Shown here one piece after another: positions 1 to 8,634 of a stretch of DNA of 64,000 nucleotides. Position numbers and translations under genes: made by a program. Within the stretch, counting starts at the first letter, position 1; each line of letters begins with the position of its first letter. A model generated the notes under the pieces. That model ran no database searches. It was not told where the DNA came from and saw nothing but the letters and a program-made list of their open reading frames with translations. Source of the stretch: Nocardia elegans NBRC 108235 (GTDB lineage: Bacteria > Actinomycetota > Actinomycetes > Mycobacteriales > Mycobacteriaceae); NCBI RefSeq assembly GCF_001612845.1, contig NZ_BDBF01000012.1, forward strand, positions 123,597 to 187,596, given 5' to 3'.

Positions 1-900
1 CAGGGCCGCGTCGTCGAACGGTGCCTCTTCCAGGATTTCCACCTGGTGACCCAGGTCGGTCAGCACTCGCGTTGCCGCCTCGACCGCCGCGTAGGCCTCG
101 GGGTCGGGTTCGGGCGTAATGGCTGTCGGGATCCGCACGCCGATCCGAAGCCGGCCGGGATCCTGGCCTACCGCGTCGCGGTAGGGCCCGGCCACCGCCG
201 GCTGAAACGGACCCCACGATTCCCCGCCGGCGATGACATCGAGCATCCCGGCGGTGTCGCGGACCGAGCGCGTGACGACCCCTTGAACAGCGGCGCCGTG
301 CATGAGTTCTCCGATCCCCGGCCCCATGGGGGTCACCCCGCGTCCCGGTTTCAGACCCACGAGCCCGCAGCAACCGGCCGGAATCCGGATCGAACCGCCG
401 CCGTCGTTCGCACCGGCGGCGGGAACGATGCCCGCCGCGACCGCCGCCGCGGAACCGCCCGACGACCCACCCGGCGTTCGCGACAGGTCCCACGGATTTC
501 GGGTCGGTCCCCAGAGCTCGGGCTCGGTGATCGCCTTGGCGCCGAACTCGGGCATGTTGGTCTTGCCGAAGATCATCAGGCCGGCGTCGAGCCACCGCTG
601 AACGATCGTCGCGTGCTCGGTCGCCGGAGTCGTGCGCAACGACCGCGATCCCTGCGAGGACGGGAGCCCGGCATAGTCCATTCCGAGATCCTTGATGAGG
701 AACGGGACACCGGCGAAGGCTCCCGTGCGCTCCGCGTCGGCCGAGCACGGGACGTCGGCGATGATCGCGTTGATCCGCGGGTTCACCTCGGCGGCGCGTT
801 CCCGGGCTGATGCCAGCAGCTCGGCGGCCGTGACCTCCTTCTTCGCGACCAGTTCCGCGAGGCCGGTGGCGTCGTGTCGGCGGTACTCCTCGAAATTCAC
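1..900 (-). CDS. Amidase signature family hydrolase (3' end beyond window)
   Basis: Serine amidase that would hydrolyse a carboxamide to acid plus ammonia or amine; substrate not predictable. The 300 visible codons hold the amidase-signature core. The triad is Lys70 (LIKDLG), cis-Ser146 in GGSSGGS and nucleophile Ser170 in GGGSIRIPA. The GTG start at 900 follows AGGAG about five bases upstream (reverse strand). The C-terminal third lies left of the window. It is divergent from the Nudix-like gene. Members include GatA paralogues, nylon-oligomer and nitrile-pathway amidases; the residues do not separate these, although a stand-alone gene without gatB/gatC next to it makes tRNA amidotransferase unlikely. 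Confidence 0.9.
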   Translation of the reverse strand, partial: MNFEEYRRHDATGLAELVAKKEVTAAELLASARERAAEVNPRINAIIADVPCSADAERTGAFAGVPFLIKDLGMDYAGLPSSQGSRSLRTTPATEHATIVQRWLDAGLMIFGKTNMPEFGAKAITEPELWGPTRNPWDLSRTPGGSSGGSAAAVAAGIVPAAGANDGGGSIRIPAGCCGLVGLKPGRGVTPMGPGIGELMHGAAVQGVVTRSVRDTAGMLDVIAGGESWGPFQPAVAGPYRDAVGQDPGRLRIGVRIPTAITPEPDPEAYAAVEAATRVLTDLGHQVEILEEAPFDDAAL

Positions 901-1227
901 CTGCACTCCTGATTTCGCTCGACCGGTCACACCACGCGCGCGAGTTCCAGCGTCCGCTCGAACTCTACGACGAGCGACGCACGCCCGGAGCAATACCGAT
1001 GGTTCATCGAAGCCGTCCTTCCGAACGGCTTGTCCCCCGGTCGAGACCGCCCCCGTGGCCGTCGGACGGGAACCCGAGCGCGCCGACGGCTCCGACCACG
1101 CGAACGGTTCGGCCGTGACACACCAAGACGACCGAATCCGCCCTTCGCGCACCGCTTCCGGTCTACCGTAATAATGGGTCGTCTTGTACTGCCCGTGTGG
1201 TGCACCGATCGAGGGTTGGTGAGTCGG
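901..1227. other. Intergenic region between divergent amidase and Nudix-like genes
   Basis: This 327-base gap holds the amidase ribosome binding site at its left end. I see no convincing gene in it. Short reading frames cross it on both strands but have arginine-rich shadow composition and no family resemblance. No clear terminator or operator repeat was found. Confidence 0.5.
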
Positions 1228-1701
1228 ATGATCTCTACATCTATGCTCGACGAACTGTACGAAAGCGCGGAAAAGGACGGTGTCGCACTACGAATCGGCA
1301 CGATCATCGATCGCGGCGGGGAGGTTCTGCTGCTGGAACGTGACGACAGCGGCCCCATCAAGGCCACCCTCAAACTTCCCGGCACCACCGTCGAACCCGG
1401 CGAGCCGCTGGACGCGGCCGTGGCCCGCGGCGTTGCCACCGAGACCGGGCTGATCGTCACCCGAATCCGTTGCCACGTAGGCTCTTTCGACTATCTTTCG
1501 CCCGGCGGAAAACCGGTCCGCCGCCTGCATTTCGCCGTCGACGTGGCCGCCACGTACCCCATCCGCCTGTCCGTGCACAGCGCCTACACCTGGGCGCCAC
1601 TGGGCAGCGACCTGCGCGTGACTCCTTCTATCCGCCGCATCCTCGAGGACTACCGCAAACTTGCCGAGGCTCGAACCCCGTTGTCGGAAACCTTGGGATG
1701 A
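1228..1701 (+). CDS. Nudix-fold protein with degenerate Nudix box
   Basis: A 157-residue protein with a Nudix-fold pattern (IGTIIDRGGEVLLLERD, then a PGTTVEPGEP turn and helix). Canonical enzymes have a G-x5-E-x7-REUxEExGU box. Here the second glycine is Thr53, the first catalytic Glu is Gly68 and the next is Thr71; only Arg67, Glu72 and Gly74 remain (RGVATETGL). Metal-dependent diphosphate hydrolysis is therefore doubtful, and it may be a binding or regulatory Nudix protein. ATG 1228 is chosen because the fold begins just after it; GTG 1219 is an alternative in the same frame. The start call is moderate and the family call good. Confidence 0.75.
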   Translation: MISTSMLDELYESAEKDGVALRIGTIIDRGGEVLLLERDDSGPIKATLKLPGTTVEPGEPLDAAVARGVATETGLIVTRIRCHVGSFDYLSPGGKPVRRLHFAVDVAATYPIRLSVHSAYTWAPLGSDLRVTPSIRRILEDYRKLAEARTPLSETLG

Positions 1702-1737
1702 GGATGGCCTCGGCTCTCCCCGGTTCGCACAGACAGG

Positions 1738-2697
1738 TCAGCTGTGCTCGTGCGAACCGTGCGGCAGCCACACACGTTCGGCCCGGATGCTCGCCTCCGG
1801 GGTGAAGTAGTCGCCGGTCCGCAGGTCGTCGAGCAATGTCGCGTGGTGAGGCTTCCACCCGAGCAGCGCTCGGGTGTGGTAGCTGGAGACCGGGACGTCG
1901 AGGGAGAAGAATCGGGCCAGGAAGGGGTTCCCGAGATGCGCGGCGGCCTGGTCGAGGGTCAGCGAAGCGGTGGGGATGTCGAGCATGTGCGCGATCTGCT
2001 CCGCGATACTTCTGATCGTGACAGCGCTTTCGCCGACGCCGTGGAGCACGCTGCCGGCGGGAGCCTTCTCGAGGGCCAACCGGAACAAGACCGCGGCGTC
2101 GGCGCGGTGGACCGCCGGCCACCGATTGGCGCCCTCGCCGATGTAGGCCGAGACTCCTGACCTGCGCGCGGCCGCGATGAGAGCCGGAATGAACCCGTAG
2201 TCGCCGGGTCCGTGCACGGTCGGCGCGAGTCGTACCACGCCGGCTCGCACCCCGGACTCGGCGAAACTCAGACAGGTCTGCTCGCCGGCAATGCGAAATG
2301 CGGCGACCGAATCGGGGTCCGGCGCCTCGAGCTCGGTGCTGACCTGGCCGGCCTTGGTAACCAAAGTGCCCGAGGTGCTGACAAGGGGCTTGCCGGAGCC
2401 GGCCAGTGCCTGCCCGAGTGCCTCGATCGCGCCGCAGTCGCGGCGAATGAGGTCAGCCGGATCTGCGTAGTCGCCCCCGTAGGCCATGTGCAGGACACCG
2501 TCGGCGGCTGCCGCGCCACTCCGCAGACTGTCGAGGTCGTCCAGGGAACCGGGATGCGGTGTGGCACCCAATGATTCGAGCCGCGCGGCGGCTGCCTTCG
2601 AGCGGGCCAGACCGGTCACGGTGTGGCCGGCCGCGATGAGTTCGGTGACGACTGCGGGCCCGGTCTGACCGGTGCCACCGGTGACGAAGACATGCAT
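1738..2697 (-). CDS. Atypical SDR NAD(P)-dependent epimerase/dehydratase-like oxidoreductase
   Basis: A 319-residue Rossmann protein beginning MHVFVTGGTGQTG, with the glycine-rich nucleotide-binding loop of the extended or atypical short-chain dehydrogenase group. The middle carries nucleoside-diphosphate-sugar-epimerase-like sequence (VVRLAPTVHGPGDYG). The usual YxxxK catalytic pair is not obvious, which fits the atypical NmrA/epimerase-like group. The start at 2697 follows GGAGGG about six bases upstream; an in-frame codon at 2724 lies before the ribosome site and is rejected. It is divergent from a TetR gene, and the first of four operator-like repeats overlaps its leader, so repression by that TetR protein is likely. 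Substrate unknown. Confidence 0.85.
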   Translation of the reverse strand: MHVFVTGGTGQTGPAVVTELIAAGHTVTGLARSKAAAARLESLGATPHPGSLDDLDSLRSGAAAADGVLHMAYGGDYADPADLIRRDCGAIEALGQALAGSGKPLVSTSGTLVTKAGQVSTELEAPDPDSVAAFRIAGEQTCLSFAESGVRAGVVRLAPTVHGPGDYGFIPALIAAARRSGVSAYIGEGANRWPAVHRADAAVLFRLALEKAPAGSVLHGVGESAVTIRSIAEQIAHMLDIPTASLTLDQAAAHLGNPFLARFFSLDVPVSSYHTRALLGWKPHHATLLDDLRTGDYFTPEASIRAERVWLPHGSHEHS

Positions 2698-2715
2698 GGA
2701 ACCCTCCATTTTTAT

Positions 2716-2799
2716 GCCATTCACTGGCGCTACTTATCGCCAGTCACTGACTCTACGCGTAGCGCCAGTCACTGACACAACGTGACGCCAGTCACTGAC
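2716..2799. promoter_or_regulatory. Four tandem operator-like repeats between SDR and TetR genes
   Basis: Three exact copies of CGCCAGTCACTGAC lie at 2738-2751, 2763-2776 and 2786-2799. A fourth, degenerate copy (GCCATTCACTGGC) lies at 2716-2728. Each contains the odd-centred palindrome CAGTCACTG. Start-to-start spacings are 23, 25 and 23 bases, close to two helical turns. The array fills the divergent promoter region, so it is the probable binding array of the adjacent TetR regulator. Confidence 0.75.
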
Positions 2800-2808
2800 A
2801 CATCGCGG

Positions 2809-2814
2809 TAGGCT
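2809..2814 (+). promoter_or_regulatory. Leaderless-type -10 element (TAGGCT) for TetR gene
   Basis: TAGGCT ends six bases before ATG 2821, placing the expected transcription start at the start codon. There is no usable Shine-Dalgarno site. Ten bases separate it from the last operator repeat, so autoregulation is likely. Confidence 0.6.
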
Positions 2815-2820
2815 CGGAGA

Positions 2821-3408
2821 ATGCCACGAAGCGGAGCAGAGGTGCGTCGCCGCCTGCAGCAGGCAGCCCTCGAACTGTACCGGGAACGAGGGTTCGACCA
2901 GACCACAGCGGCAGAGATCGCCGCGCGGGCCGGGGTCAACGAGCGCACCTTCTTCCGGCACTTCCCCGACAAGCGTGAGGTGCTCTTCGACGGCGAAGCC
3001 GACCTACGCACCAGCCTGACGCAGGCGATCGCCGAAGCACCTCAGGACCTGAGCCCGTTCGAGGTACTGCTGTGCGCCTTCCGGAAATCCGCCCGGAATC
3101 TCGAACGCAACCGCCCGTTCTCCGATCCTCGATGGCAAGTGATCGGGGCGACCCCAGCGCTGCGCGAGCGCGAGCTGGCCAAACACGCGTGGCTCACCGA
3201 GGCCGTGGCGGAGGCGCTGCGACACCGTGGCATCGACGCCGGTCCGGCCGACCTGGCCGCCCGAACCGGCTGGGCCACTTATCAATACGCGGTTCACGCC
3301 TGGATCGACGACCCCGCCGACGGTCTGGACGCGCATCTCTGCCGCGCCTTCCACGACTTGCGCACCCTCTCCGCCGACGCACCGATACAGGCAGGCTCCG
3401 AACGCTGA
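2821..3408 (+). CDS. TetR/AcrR family transcriptional regulator
   Basis: A 195-residue regulator with an N-terminal TetR helix-turn-helix at about residues 10-56 (TTAAEIAARAGVNERTFFRHF), followed by a variable ligand-binding domain. It is divergent from the SDR oxidoreductase gene with the repeat array between them, the usual arrangement for a local repressor controlling itself and its neighbour. The ligand is unknown. The ATG is six bases after a TAGGCT -10 box, so the mRNA is probably leaderless. Confidence 0.9.
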   Translation: MPRSGAEVRRRLQQAALELYRERGFDQTTAAEIAARAGVNERTFFRHFPDKREVLFDGEADLRTSLTQAIAEAPQDLSPFEVLLCAFRKSARNLERNRPFSDPRWQVIGATPALRERELAKHAWLTEAVAEALRHRGIDAGPADLAARTGWATYQYAVHAWIDDPADGLDAHLCRAFHDLRTLSADAPIQAGSER

Positions 3409-3426
3409 CCGGCCGCTCGCGTTTCG

Positions 3427-4722
3427 CTATTCAGGCGATACGGACCGTCCGGTCGGCTTGACTGCGATCCACTGCGCGACCGGTAGATGCGGGCGCCAGG
3501 CCGTGAATCCGCCGAGCGGCTCACCCCGGTAGATCTGGAATTTCCGCAGCTCGCCGCCGTGCGTCGCGGCCCAGCGCAGCAACAGCGCCTCGGATTCCGC
3601 GGTCACGGCGTTGGCGACCAGCCGTCCACCCGGCCGCAGCCGGTCCCAGCATGTCGCGAACAGTCCGTCCTGAGTGAGGCCGCCGCCGAGGAAGATCGCG
3701 TCCGGCGCCGGATCACCGGCCGCGGGCAATTCGGCGGGCGCCTCGCCGCGCACGACGATCGCGGGCACTCCGAGCGCCGCGGCGTTGGCCGCGATCTGGT
3801 CGCGCCGCGCGGCACTGCGCTCGAATGTGATTGCGCGGCAGTCGGGATGGGTGCGGCACCATTCGATCGCGATGGTGCCCGACCCGCCGCCCACATCCCA
3901 CAGCAGTTCGCCGGGAGTCGGGGCGAGCGCGGCGATCGACAGGGTGCGGACCTCCGCCTTCGTCAGCTGTCCGTCGCCGCCGTACGAGGCATCCGGCAGA
4001 CCCGGCAGACGGGTGAGCCGGGGGGCGGCCGGATCGCGAACGGCCTCGACGGCGACGATGTTCAACGGATCACCGGGCGGCCGCGACCACCGCGCTGCCG
4101 TCGATGCGACGATCCGTTCCCCGGGGCCACCGAGTTGCTCCAGTACGGTGAGCCGCGATGCGCCGAAACCGTTGCACCGCAACAGTTCCGCCACCCGCGC
4201 CGGAGAATGCTCGTCCGCGCTGAGCACCAGCAGCCGCCGGGCGTCGGCGAGTTCCGGCAGAACCGTTTCGAGGGGGCGGCCGACGATGCTCACCACCGGT
4301 GTGTGTGCACTCGCCCACCCCAGTCGTGCACAGGCCAGCGTGGCCGACGACGGCTGGGGGTAGACCCGGATAGCCTGCGGCCCCAGCATTGTCGCCAGCG
4401 TGACGCCGATGCCGTAGAACATGGGGTCTCCGCTGGCCAGTACGCAGATACGCGAACCACGATGCGCGGCAAACAGTTCCGGCAGCGCGGGCCACAGCGG
4501 TGACGGCCAGGCTCGGCGATCGGCTGTGGTCGCGTCGGCCGGGACCAGGTCCAGCTGGCGGCGCGATCCGAAAAGTACCTGGGCCGAGGCGATCTCGGCG
4601 CACACGCGCGGGCTCAACCCCGGCCAGCCGTCGGCGCCGATGCCCACCACCGCGATCACGCGATCGTTCTCCGGCGCGTCCGGCGCGTCTCCGGTTGCGA
4701 GACTAGGTGTTTCGCCTGTCAT
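3427..4722 (-). CDS. cobL: Precorrin-6Y C5,15-methyltransferase (decarboxylating), CobL
   Basis: A 431-residue bifunctional enzyme of aerobic cobalamin synthesis that methylates precorrin-6Y at C5 and C15 and decarboxylates the C12 acetate, giving precorrin-8X. The N-terminal half is a CbiE-type tetrapyrrole methylase (VVGIGADGWPGLSP near residue 26). The C-terminal half is a CbiT-type methyltransferase with the SAM loop LLWDVGGGSGTIAIEW. Full fusion length is typical. ATG 4722 overlaps by four bases (ATGA) the stop of a small upstream reading frame. It lies downstream of the SDR gene as in the M. tuberculosis Rv2073c-Rv2072c pair. It may feed the cobalamin used by metH 47 kb away. Confidence 0.93.
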   Translation of the reverse strand: MTGETPSLATGDAPDAPENDRVIAVVGIGADGWPGLSPRVCAEIASAQVLFGSRRQLDLVPADATTADRRAWPSPLWPALPELFAAHRGSRICVLASGDPMFYGIGVTLATMLGPQAIRVYPQPSSATLACARLGWASAHTPVVSIVGRPLETVLPELADARRLLVLSADEHSPARVAELLRCNGFGASRLTVLEQLGGPGERIVASTAARWSRPPGDPLNIVAVEAVRDPAAPRLTRLPGLPDASYGGDGQLTKAEVRTLSIAALAPTPGELLWDVGGGSGTIAIEWCRTHPDCRAITFERSAARRDQIAANAAALGVPAIVVRGEAPAELPAAGDPAPDAIFLGGGLTQDGLFATCWDRLRPGGRLVANAVTAESEALLLRWAATHGGELRKFQIYRGEPLGGFTAWRPHLPVAQWIAVKPTGRSVSPE

Positions 4723-4967
4723 ACTGTCACCGGCCGCGGTCGCGACGCTGCCGCGCAGACAGGCAGCGCTTCCGCCGCGCCTACCGCTTCTGCCGCGCCT
4801 ACAGACAACGCTCGCCCCGCGGCGATAGACAACGCTCCACCCGCGACGACGGACGACGCTCCACCCGCGCCGACGGGCAGCGTCCTCGCCGTGCAGGCAC
4901 GCAGCGGCACTGCCGTGCTTTCGGCGCAGCGGCTCTGCCGGGCAGACGGTGTGGGCGCGCGCATCAC
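4719..4967 (-). CDS. Possible 82-codon alanine-rich ORF bridging the SDR gene and cobL
   Basis: This reading frame starts with GTG 4967, overlapping the SDR stop (GTGA), and ends with TGA at 4719-4721, overlapping the cobL ATG (ATGA). That is the geometry of two translational-coupling junctions. The protein is low-complexity, rich in Ala, Gly, Val and Ser, and resembles no family I know. It covers an imperfect tandem-repeat tract, so it may simply be a repeat insertion that kept frame to preserve coupling to cobL. Treat as hypothetical. Confidence 0.35.
   Translation of the reverse strand: MMRAPTPSARQSRCAESTAVPLRACTARTLPVGAGGASSVVAGGALSIAAGRALSVGAAEAVGAAEALPVCAAASRPRPVTV
4767..4879. repeat. 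Minisatellite-like tandem repeats (18-bp x2, then 24-bp x3)
   Basis: Two 18-base units (4767-4784 and 4785-4802, CGCTTCCGCCGCGCCTAC and a one-base variant) are followed by three 24-base units at 4808-4831, 4832-4855 and 4856-4879, each starting ACGCTC. Both periods are multiples of three, so copy changes would keep frame. The tract lies in the 241-base gap between the SDR gene and cobL. Confidence 0.75.
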
Positions 4968-5719
4968 CGGGGCATCCGGCGCCAGACGGCCCGAGGCACC
5001 AATCGGGCTACGGCAGCGGCGGGTCCCAACGCTCGCGGTACCCAGACGCTGGTGGCGCGGCGGCGTAGAGCGGCGACTGCCGCTTCCGCCACCTGATCGG
5101 GCGTACTCGACAGCGGCGCCGGGCTCATCCCCGCGGTCATCCGGCCGATGACGAAACCGGGACGCACCAGCAACACATGGACTCCGCTGCCGTGCAATGC
5201 ATCCGACAGTCCGGAGGCGAATCCGTCCAGTCCCGCCTTACTCGAGCCGTAAACGTAGTTGGCGCGCCGCACCCGCGCCCCCGCGATCGAACTGAACACC
5301 ACCAGCTGGCCGCCGCCCTGGGCGCGCAGCAGATTCGCCAGCACGGTCAGCAGGCTCACCTGCGCGACGAAGTCGGTATGCAGTACCGCGACGGCGGCGG
5401 CCGGATCCTGTTCGGCGCGGGCCTGATCGCCCAATATCCCGAACGCCAGGATCGCCACCCCGATCCGGCCGTGGTCGGCGGCCAGTTTCTCCAGCAGCGG
5501 CTGATGGCCGGACAGGTCGTCGGCGTCGAACTCGACCGGATGGACCGCCCGGGCACCCGCCGCGCGCAGCATCGCGGTCTCCTCGTTCAGCCGATCGCTG
5601 CGGCGCGCCGCGAGCACAACCTCGCGGTCCGCGCAGATCCTGCGGACGACCTCGAGTCCCATCTCGCTGCGCCCGCCGAACAGCACGATCACCCCGTCGT
5701 CGACCTCACGCACACCCAT
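4964..5719 (-). CDS. Short-chain dehydrogenase/reductase (Rv2073c-like)
   Basis: A 251-residue classical SDR with nucleotide loop [10 protein letters not shown] near residues 13-22, a catalytic Ser in VFSSIAG and the YxxxK pair in [13 protein letters not shown]. This order is that of NAD(P)H-dependent oxidoreductases. The C-terminal region resembles the group that includes mycobacterial DprE2 and Rv2073c. ATG 5719 is selected because the glycine loop follows 12 residues later; the frame stays open upstream to 6013, but that part overlaps the divergent reductase gene. The next coding frame and cobL follow with overlapping start/stop codons. Substrate unknown. Confidence 0.85.
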   Translation of the reverse strand: MGVREVDDGVIVLFGGRSEMGLEVVRRICADREVVLAARRSDRLNEETAMLRAAGARAVHPVEFDADDLSGHQPLLEKLAADHGRIGVAILAFGILGDQARAEQDPAAAVAVLHTDFVAQVSLLTVLANLLRAQGGGQLVVFSSIAGARVRRANYVYGSSKAGLDGFASGLSDALHGSGVHVLLVRPGFVIGRMTAGMSPAPLSSTPDQVAEAAVAALRRRATSVWVPRALGPAAAVARLVPRAVWRRMPR

Positions 5720-5749
5720 GGCGCATAGTCTGCCATCGGCGCCGGTTGC

Positions 5750-5755
5750 TAGCGT
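5750..5755 (+). promoter_or_regulatory. Leaderless-type -10 element (TAGCGT) for F420 reductase gene
   Basis: TAGCGT is followed by seven bases and then ATG 5763. The divergent SDR start is only 43 bases away, so the two promoters overlap. Confidence 0.55.
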
Positions 5756-5762
5756 CGCAGCC

Positions 5763-6173
5763 ATGACGAGTACCGCGGCCGCACGCATCGACCTGTCTCC
5801 CAGCGCGCTGGAATTCGTGACCGAACGGCATCTGGCCACGCTCACCACGCTGCGTGCGGACGGTACACCGCACGTGGTCGCGGTCGGCTTCACCTGGGAT
5901 CCCGAGGCCGGCATCGCCCGGGTGATCACCAGTGGTCCCAGCACCAAGGCGCGCAACGCGGACCGGCGCGGATACGCCGCGCTGAGCCAGGTCGACGGCC
6001 CGCGCTGGCTCACCCTCGAGGGCCCGGCCGAGGTCTGGACCGAACGCGATCGGGTCGCCGAGGCCGAAGCTCGCTACGCCGAGCGATACCGCACCCCGCG
6101 GGAGAACCCGCAGCGCGTGGTCATCGCTGTGCGTGTCGCGCGAGTGTTGTCGAGCAGCACATTGCGCGGCTGA
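5763..6173 (+). CDS. F420-dependent FDOR-B reductase (Rv2074-like, probable biliverdin reductase)
   Basis: A 136-residue split-barrel protein of the pyridoxamine-phosphate-oxidase-like FDOR superfamily ([22 protein letters not shown]; later [14 protein letters not shown]). Its position beside a divergent SDR gene and cobL matches Rv2074 in M. tuberculosis, which has been described as an F420-dependent biliverdin reductase; that function is transferred by resemblance and context only. It would act in the cytoplasm as a dimer with deazaflavin F420. The ATG is seven bases after a TAGCGT -10 box, indicating a leaderless transcript. PNPOx-type FMN binding is the alternative. Confidence 0.82.
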   Translation: MTSTAAARIDLSPSALEFVTERHLATLTTLRADGTPHVVAVGFTWDPEAGIARVITSGPSTKARNADRRGYAALSQVDGPRWLTLEGPAEVWTERDRVAEAEARYAERYRTPRENPQRVVIAVRVARVLSSSTLRG

Positions 6174-6312
6174 GCGACGCCGGTCAGCCGCACGGGGCAC
6201 GGTCACACGCGAGGCCGCCGCACCATGCCGGTCTCCGCGGACCGTGCCGGATCTATCGTCCGACGGCGTCCATCGCTTCCGGCACGTCCGCCGCGACCCG
6301 AGCCGGCAGGCC

Positions 6313-7440
6313 TTACAGCACGGTCAAACTGTGCGGGCGCCGGTTCACCGATTCGCCGCCGTCTTCGGTGACCAGCACGATGTCCTCGATCCGGGCGCCC
6401 CATTCGCCGCCGAAGTAGATGCCCGGCTCGATGCTGAACGCCATCCCCTGCCGCAGCACGGTCTCGTTGCCCGCCACGATGTAGGGCTCCTCGTGCACCG
6501 ACAGCCCGATGCCGTGGCCGGTGCGGTGAATGAACGCCTCGCCGAAACCCGCCTCGGACAACAGGTTTCGCGCCGCGGCGTCGACGGATTCGGCGGTGAC
6601 GCCCGGTCGCACCGCGGCCACGGCGGCGGCCTGCGCACGTTCGAGTGCGGCGTAGCGTTCGGCGATCTCCGGATCGGGCTCGCCCAGGACGTAGGTGCGG
6701 GTGGAATCGGAGAAATATCCGGGCTCGACGGGCCCGCCGATATCGATGACCACCACGTCACCTGCTTCGATGATCCGGTCGGAATGGCTGTGGTGCGGGT
6801 TGGCGCCATTGGGTCCGCTGCCGACGATGACGAAATCGGCGCGGTCGTGTCCCTCCTCGACGATCGCGGCGGTGATGTCGGCGGCGACCTCGGCCTCGGT
6901 GCGGCCCGGCTGCAACCACTCACCCATCCGGGCATGGACCCGGTCGATGGCCGCACCCGCGCGGCGCAGAGCGTCGATCTCGGCGGCATCCTTGATCATC
7001 CGCAACTCGCGGATGATCGGGGTCGCCGACACCGGCAGTGCCGTCAGCGCATCCGCGATCGGAAGCAGATGCAGGGCGGGCATGGCATCGTCGACCGCGA
7101 CTCGCGCGCCCGCGTTCAGCGTCGATTTCACGACCCCGTACGGGTCCACGCCGTCCACCCACGACGCCATGTGCAATCCGAGCTCACCGGCGGCCGAGCC
7201 GTCCAGCGCGGCCAGCTCCAGCTTCGGCACCACCACCGACGGGGTTTCACCGCTGGCCGGGACGACCAGACAGGTGAGCCGCTCGAAGGATTGCGCGGCC
7301 GACCCCAGCAGATATCGCAGATCCGGTCCGGGCGTGATCAGCAGCGCGTCCAGATGCGCCGCGCGGGTCAGCTCCGCCGCCCGTTCCAGCCGCTTGCCGT
7401 AGATCTCGGCACCGAATCGTGACTCCGTATGCGCGCTCAT
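6313..7440 (-). CDS. pepE: M24 family Xaa-Pro dipeptidase (PepE/PepQ-like)
   Basis: A 375-residue metallopeptidase of the pita-bread fold that cleaves X-Pro dipeptides or N-terminal residues before proline. The N-terminal creatinase-like domain spans about residues 1-150 and the catalytic domain about 155-375. The five metal ligands are all present: Asp233, Asp245, His309 (GHGIGL), Glu338 (IEPGIYF) and Glu352 (ARIEDIV). ATG 7440 gives the usual family length; the frame runs on to 8121 but overlaps the divergent exonuclease gene there. The pair pepE and exonuclease is arranged as Rv2089c-Rv2090. Confidence 0.92.
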   Translation of the reverse strand: MSAHTESRFGAEIYGKRLERAAELTRAAHLDALLITPGPDLRYLLGSAAQSFERLTCLVVPASGETPSVVVPKLELAALDGSAAGELGLHMASWVDGVDPYGVVKSTLNAGARVAVDDAMPALHLLPIADALTALPVSATPIIRELRMIKDAAEIDALRRAGAAIDRVHARMGEWLQPGRTEAEVAADITAAIVEEGHDRADFVIVGSGPNGANPHHSHSDRIIEAGDVVVIDIGGPVEPGYFSDSTRTYVLGEPDPEIAERYAALERAQAAAVAAVRPGVTAESVDAAARNLLSEAGFGEAFIHRTGHGIGLSVHEEPYIVAGNETVLRQGMAFSIEPGIYFGGEWGARIEDIVLVTEDGGESVNRRPHSLTVL

Positions 7441-7529
7441 GCGATACGACGTTACCCGCCACGCCGGACGCGGTCGGGCTATCACGACGTTCGCGACCGG
7501 GTCGTGGCCCGATTGTCGGTGCGGCCCGG

Positions 7530-7535
7530 TAGCGT
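7530..7535 (+). promoter_or_regulatory. Leaderless-type -10 element (TAGCGT) for exonuclease gene
   Basis: TAGCGT, seven bases, then ATG 7543. No ribosome binding site is visible. Confidence 0.55.
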
Positions 7536-7542
7536 CTGCGCC

Positions 7543-8508
7543 ATGCTCACCTCCAGTGCGAGTGACCGGCCACTGCTGCTGCTCGACGGCGCCAGCCTGT
7601 GGTTCCGGGCGTTCTACGCCATCCCGGAGAAGATCACCGCGCCCGACGGCCGGCCGGTGAACGCACTGCGCGGTTTCACCGATATGGTCGCCGCGCTGAT
7701 CACCCGGCACAATCCGGGCCGCCTGGTGGTGTGCCTCGACCTCGATTGGCGCCCGGCCTTCCGCGTCGAGCTCGTGCCCTCCTACAAGGCCCACCGGCTC
7801 GACACCGGCGCCGACGCCCAGCCCGGCGCCGAGGAGGTGCCCGACACCCTCACTCCACAGGTCGACATGATCGCCGAGGTGCTGGAGGCGGCCGGAATCG
7901 CGACCGCCGGTGCGGCCGGCCTGGAGGCCGACGACGTGATCGGCACCCTCGCCACCCGCGAACGCGACAACGAGGTGATCGTGGTCAGCGGTGACCGCGA
8001 TCTGCTGCAGGTGGTGCGCGCCGACGCACCACCCGTCCACGTCTTCTACGTGGGCCGCGGGCTGGCCAAGGCCGAGCTCTGGGGCCCTGCCGAGGTGGCC
8101 GCGAAATACGGTGTGCCGCAAGAGAATGCGGGTCCTGCCTATGCCGATATGGCGACCCTGCGCGGCGATGCGTCCGACGGCCTGCCCGGCGTCGCGGGGA
8201 TCGGCGACAAATCCGCCGCCACACTGATCTCGCGGTACGGCTCGCTCGAAGCGCTCGTGGCCGCCGTCGCCGACCCCGCCTCCGATCTGGCGCGCGGCGT
8301 GCGCGCGAAACTCGCTGCGGCCGAAGACTATCTGAAAGCGGCAGCGCCCGTGGTGCGGGTCGTCCGCGATGCCGAGGTCGAACTGTCCGGCCCCGACCTA
8401 CTCCCCGCCGAACCGGCCGACCCGGACGGCCTGCGCGCGCTCGCCACCGCCTACAACGCCGAAAGCCCCGTCAAGCGACTGACCGCCGCCCTCGCGGCGA
8501 AAGCCTGA
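7543..8508 (+). CDS. 5'-3' exonuclease (stand-alone FEN/Pol I N-domain type, Rv2090-like)
   Basis: A 321-residue flap-endonuclease-family nuclease without a polymerase domain. Acidic metal-binding clusters include [15 protein letters not shown] near the N-terminus, [11 protein letters not shown] and [12 protein letters not shown] in the middle, then a DNA-binding helix-hairpin-helix ([22 protein letters not shown]). It would process 5' flaps or RNA primers during replication and repair. The start is supported by a -10 box seven bases upstream and by family length. It converges on the DUF4333 gene; no strong terminator was found in the 126 bases between them. Confidence 0.92.
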   Translation: MLTSSASDRPLLLLDGASLWFRAFYAIPEKITAPDGRPVNALRGFTDMVAALITRHNPGRLVVCLDLDWRPAFRVELVPSYKAHRLDTGADAQPGAEEVPDTLTPQVDMIAEVLEAAGIATAGAAGLEADDVIGTLATRERDNEVIVVSGDRDLLQVVRADAPPVHVFYVGRGLAKAELWGPAEVAAKYGVPQENAGPAYADMATLRGDASDGLPGVAGIGDKSAATLISRYGSLEALVAAVADPASDLARGVRAKLAAAEDYLKAAAPVVRVVRDAEVELSGPDLLPAEPADPDGLRALATAYNAESPVKRLTAALAAKA

Positions 8509-8634
8509 CGCCCGCTGTTCGTCACCGTCGCGAAAAGCATTGACGGTCACCAGCTCTCGTGACAGTGAAGGCCCGGCGGCCGTCGAACACGATGGCATTC
8601 GCACGGCCGTCGGTCGGTCTCACGCTCGCGCCGC

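Noticed and set aside
927..1460. Leftward 177-codon frame upstream of the amidase
   Set aside because: Serine/arginine-rich, overlaps the Nudix-like gene, and has no recognisable domain.
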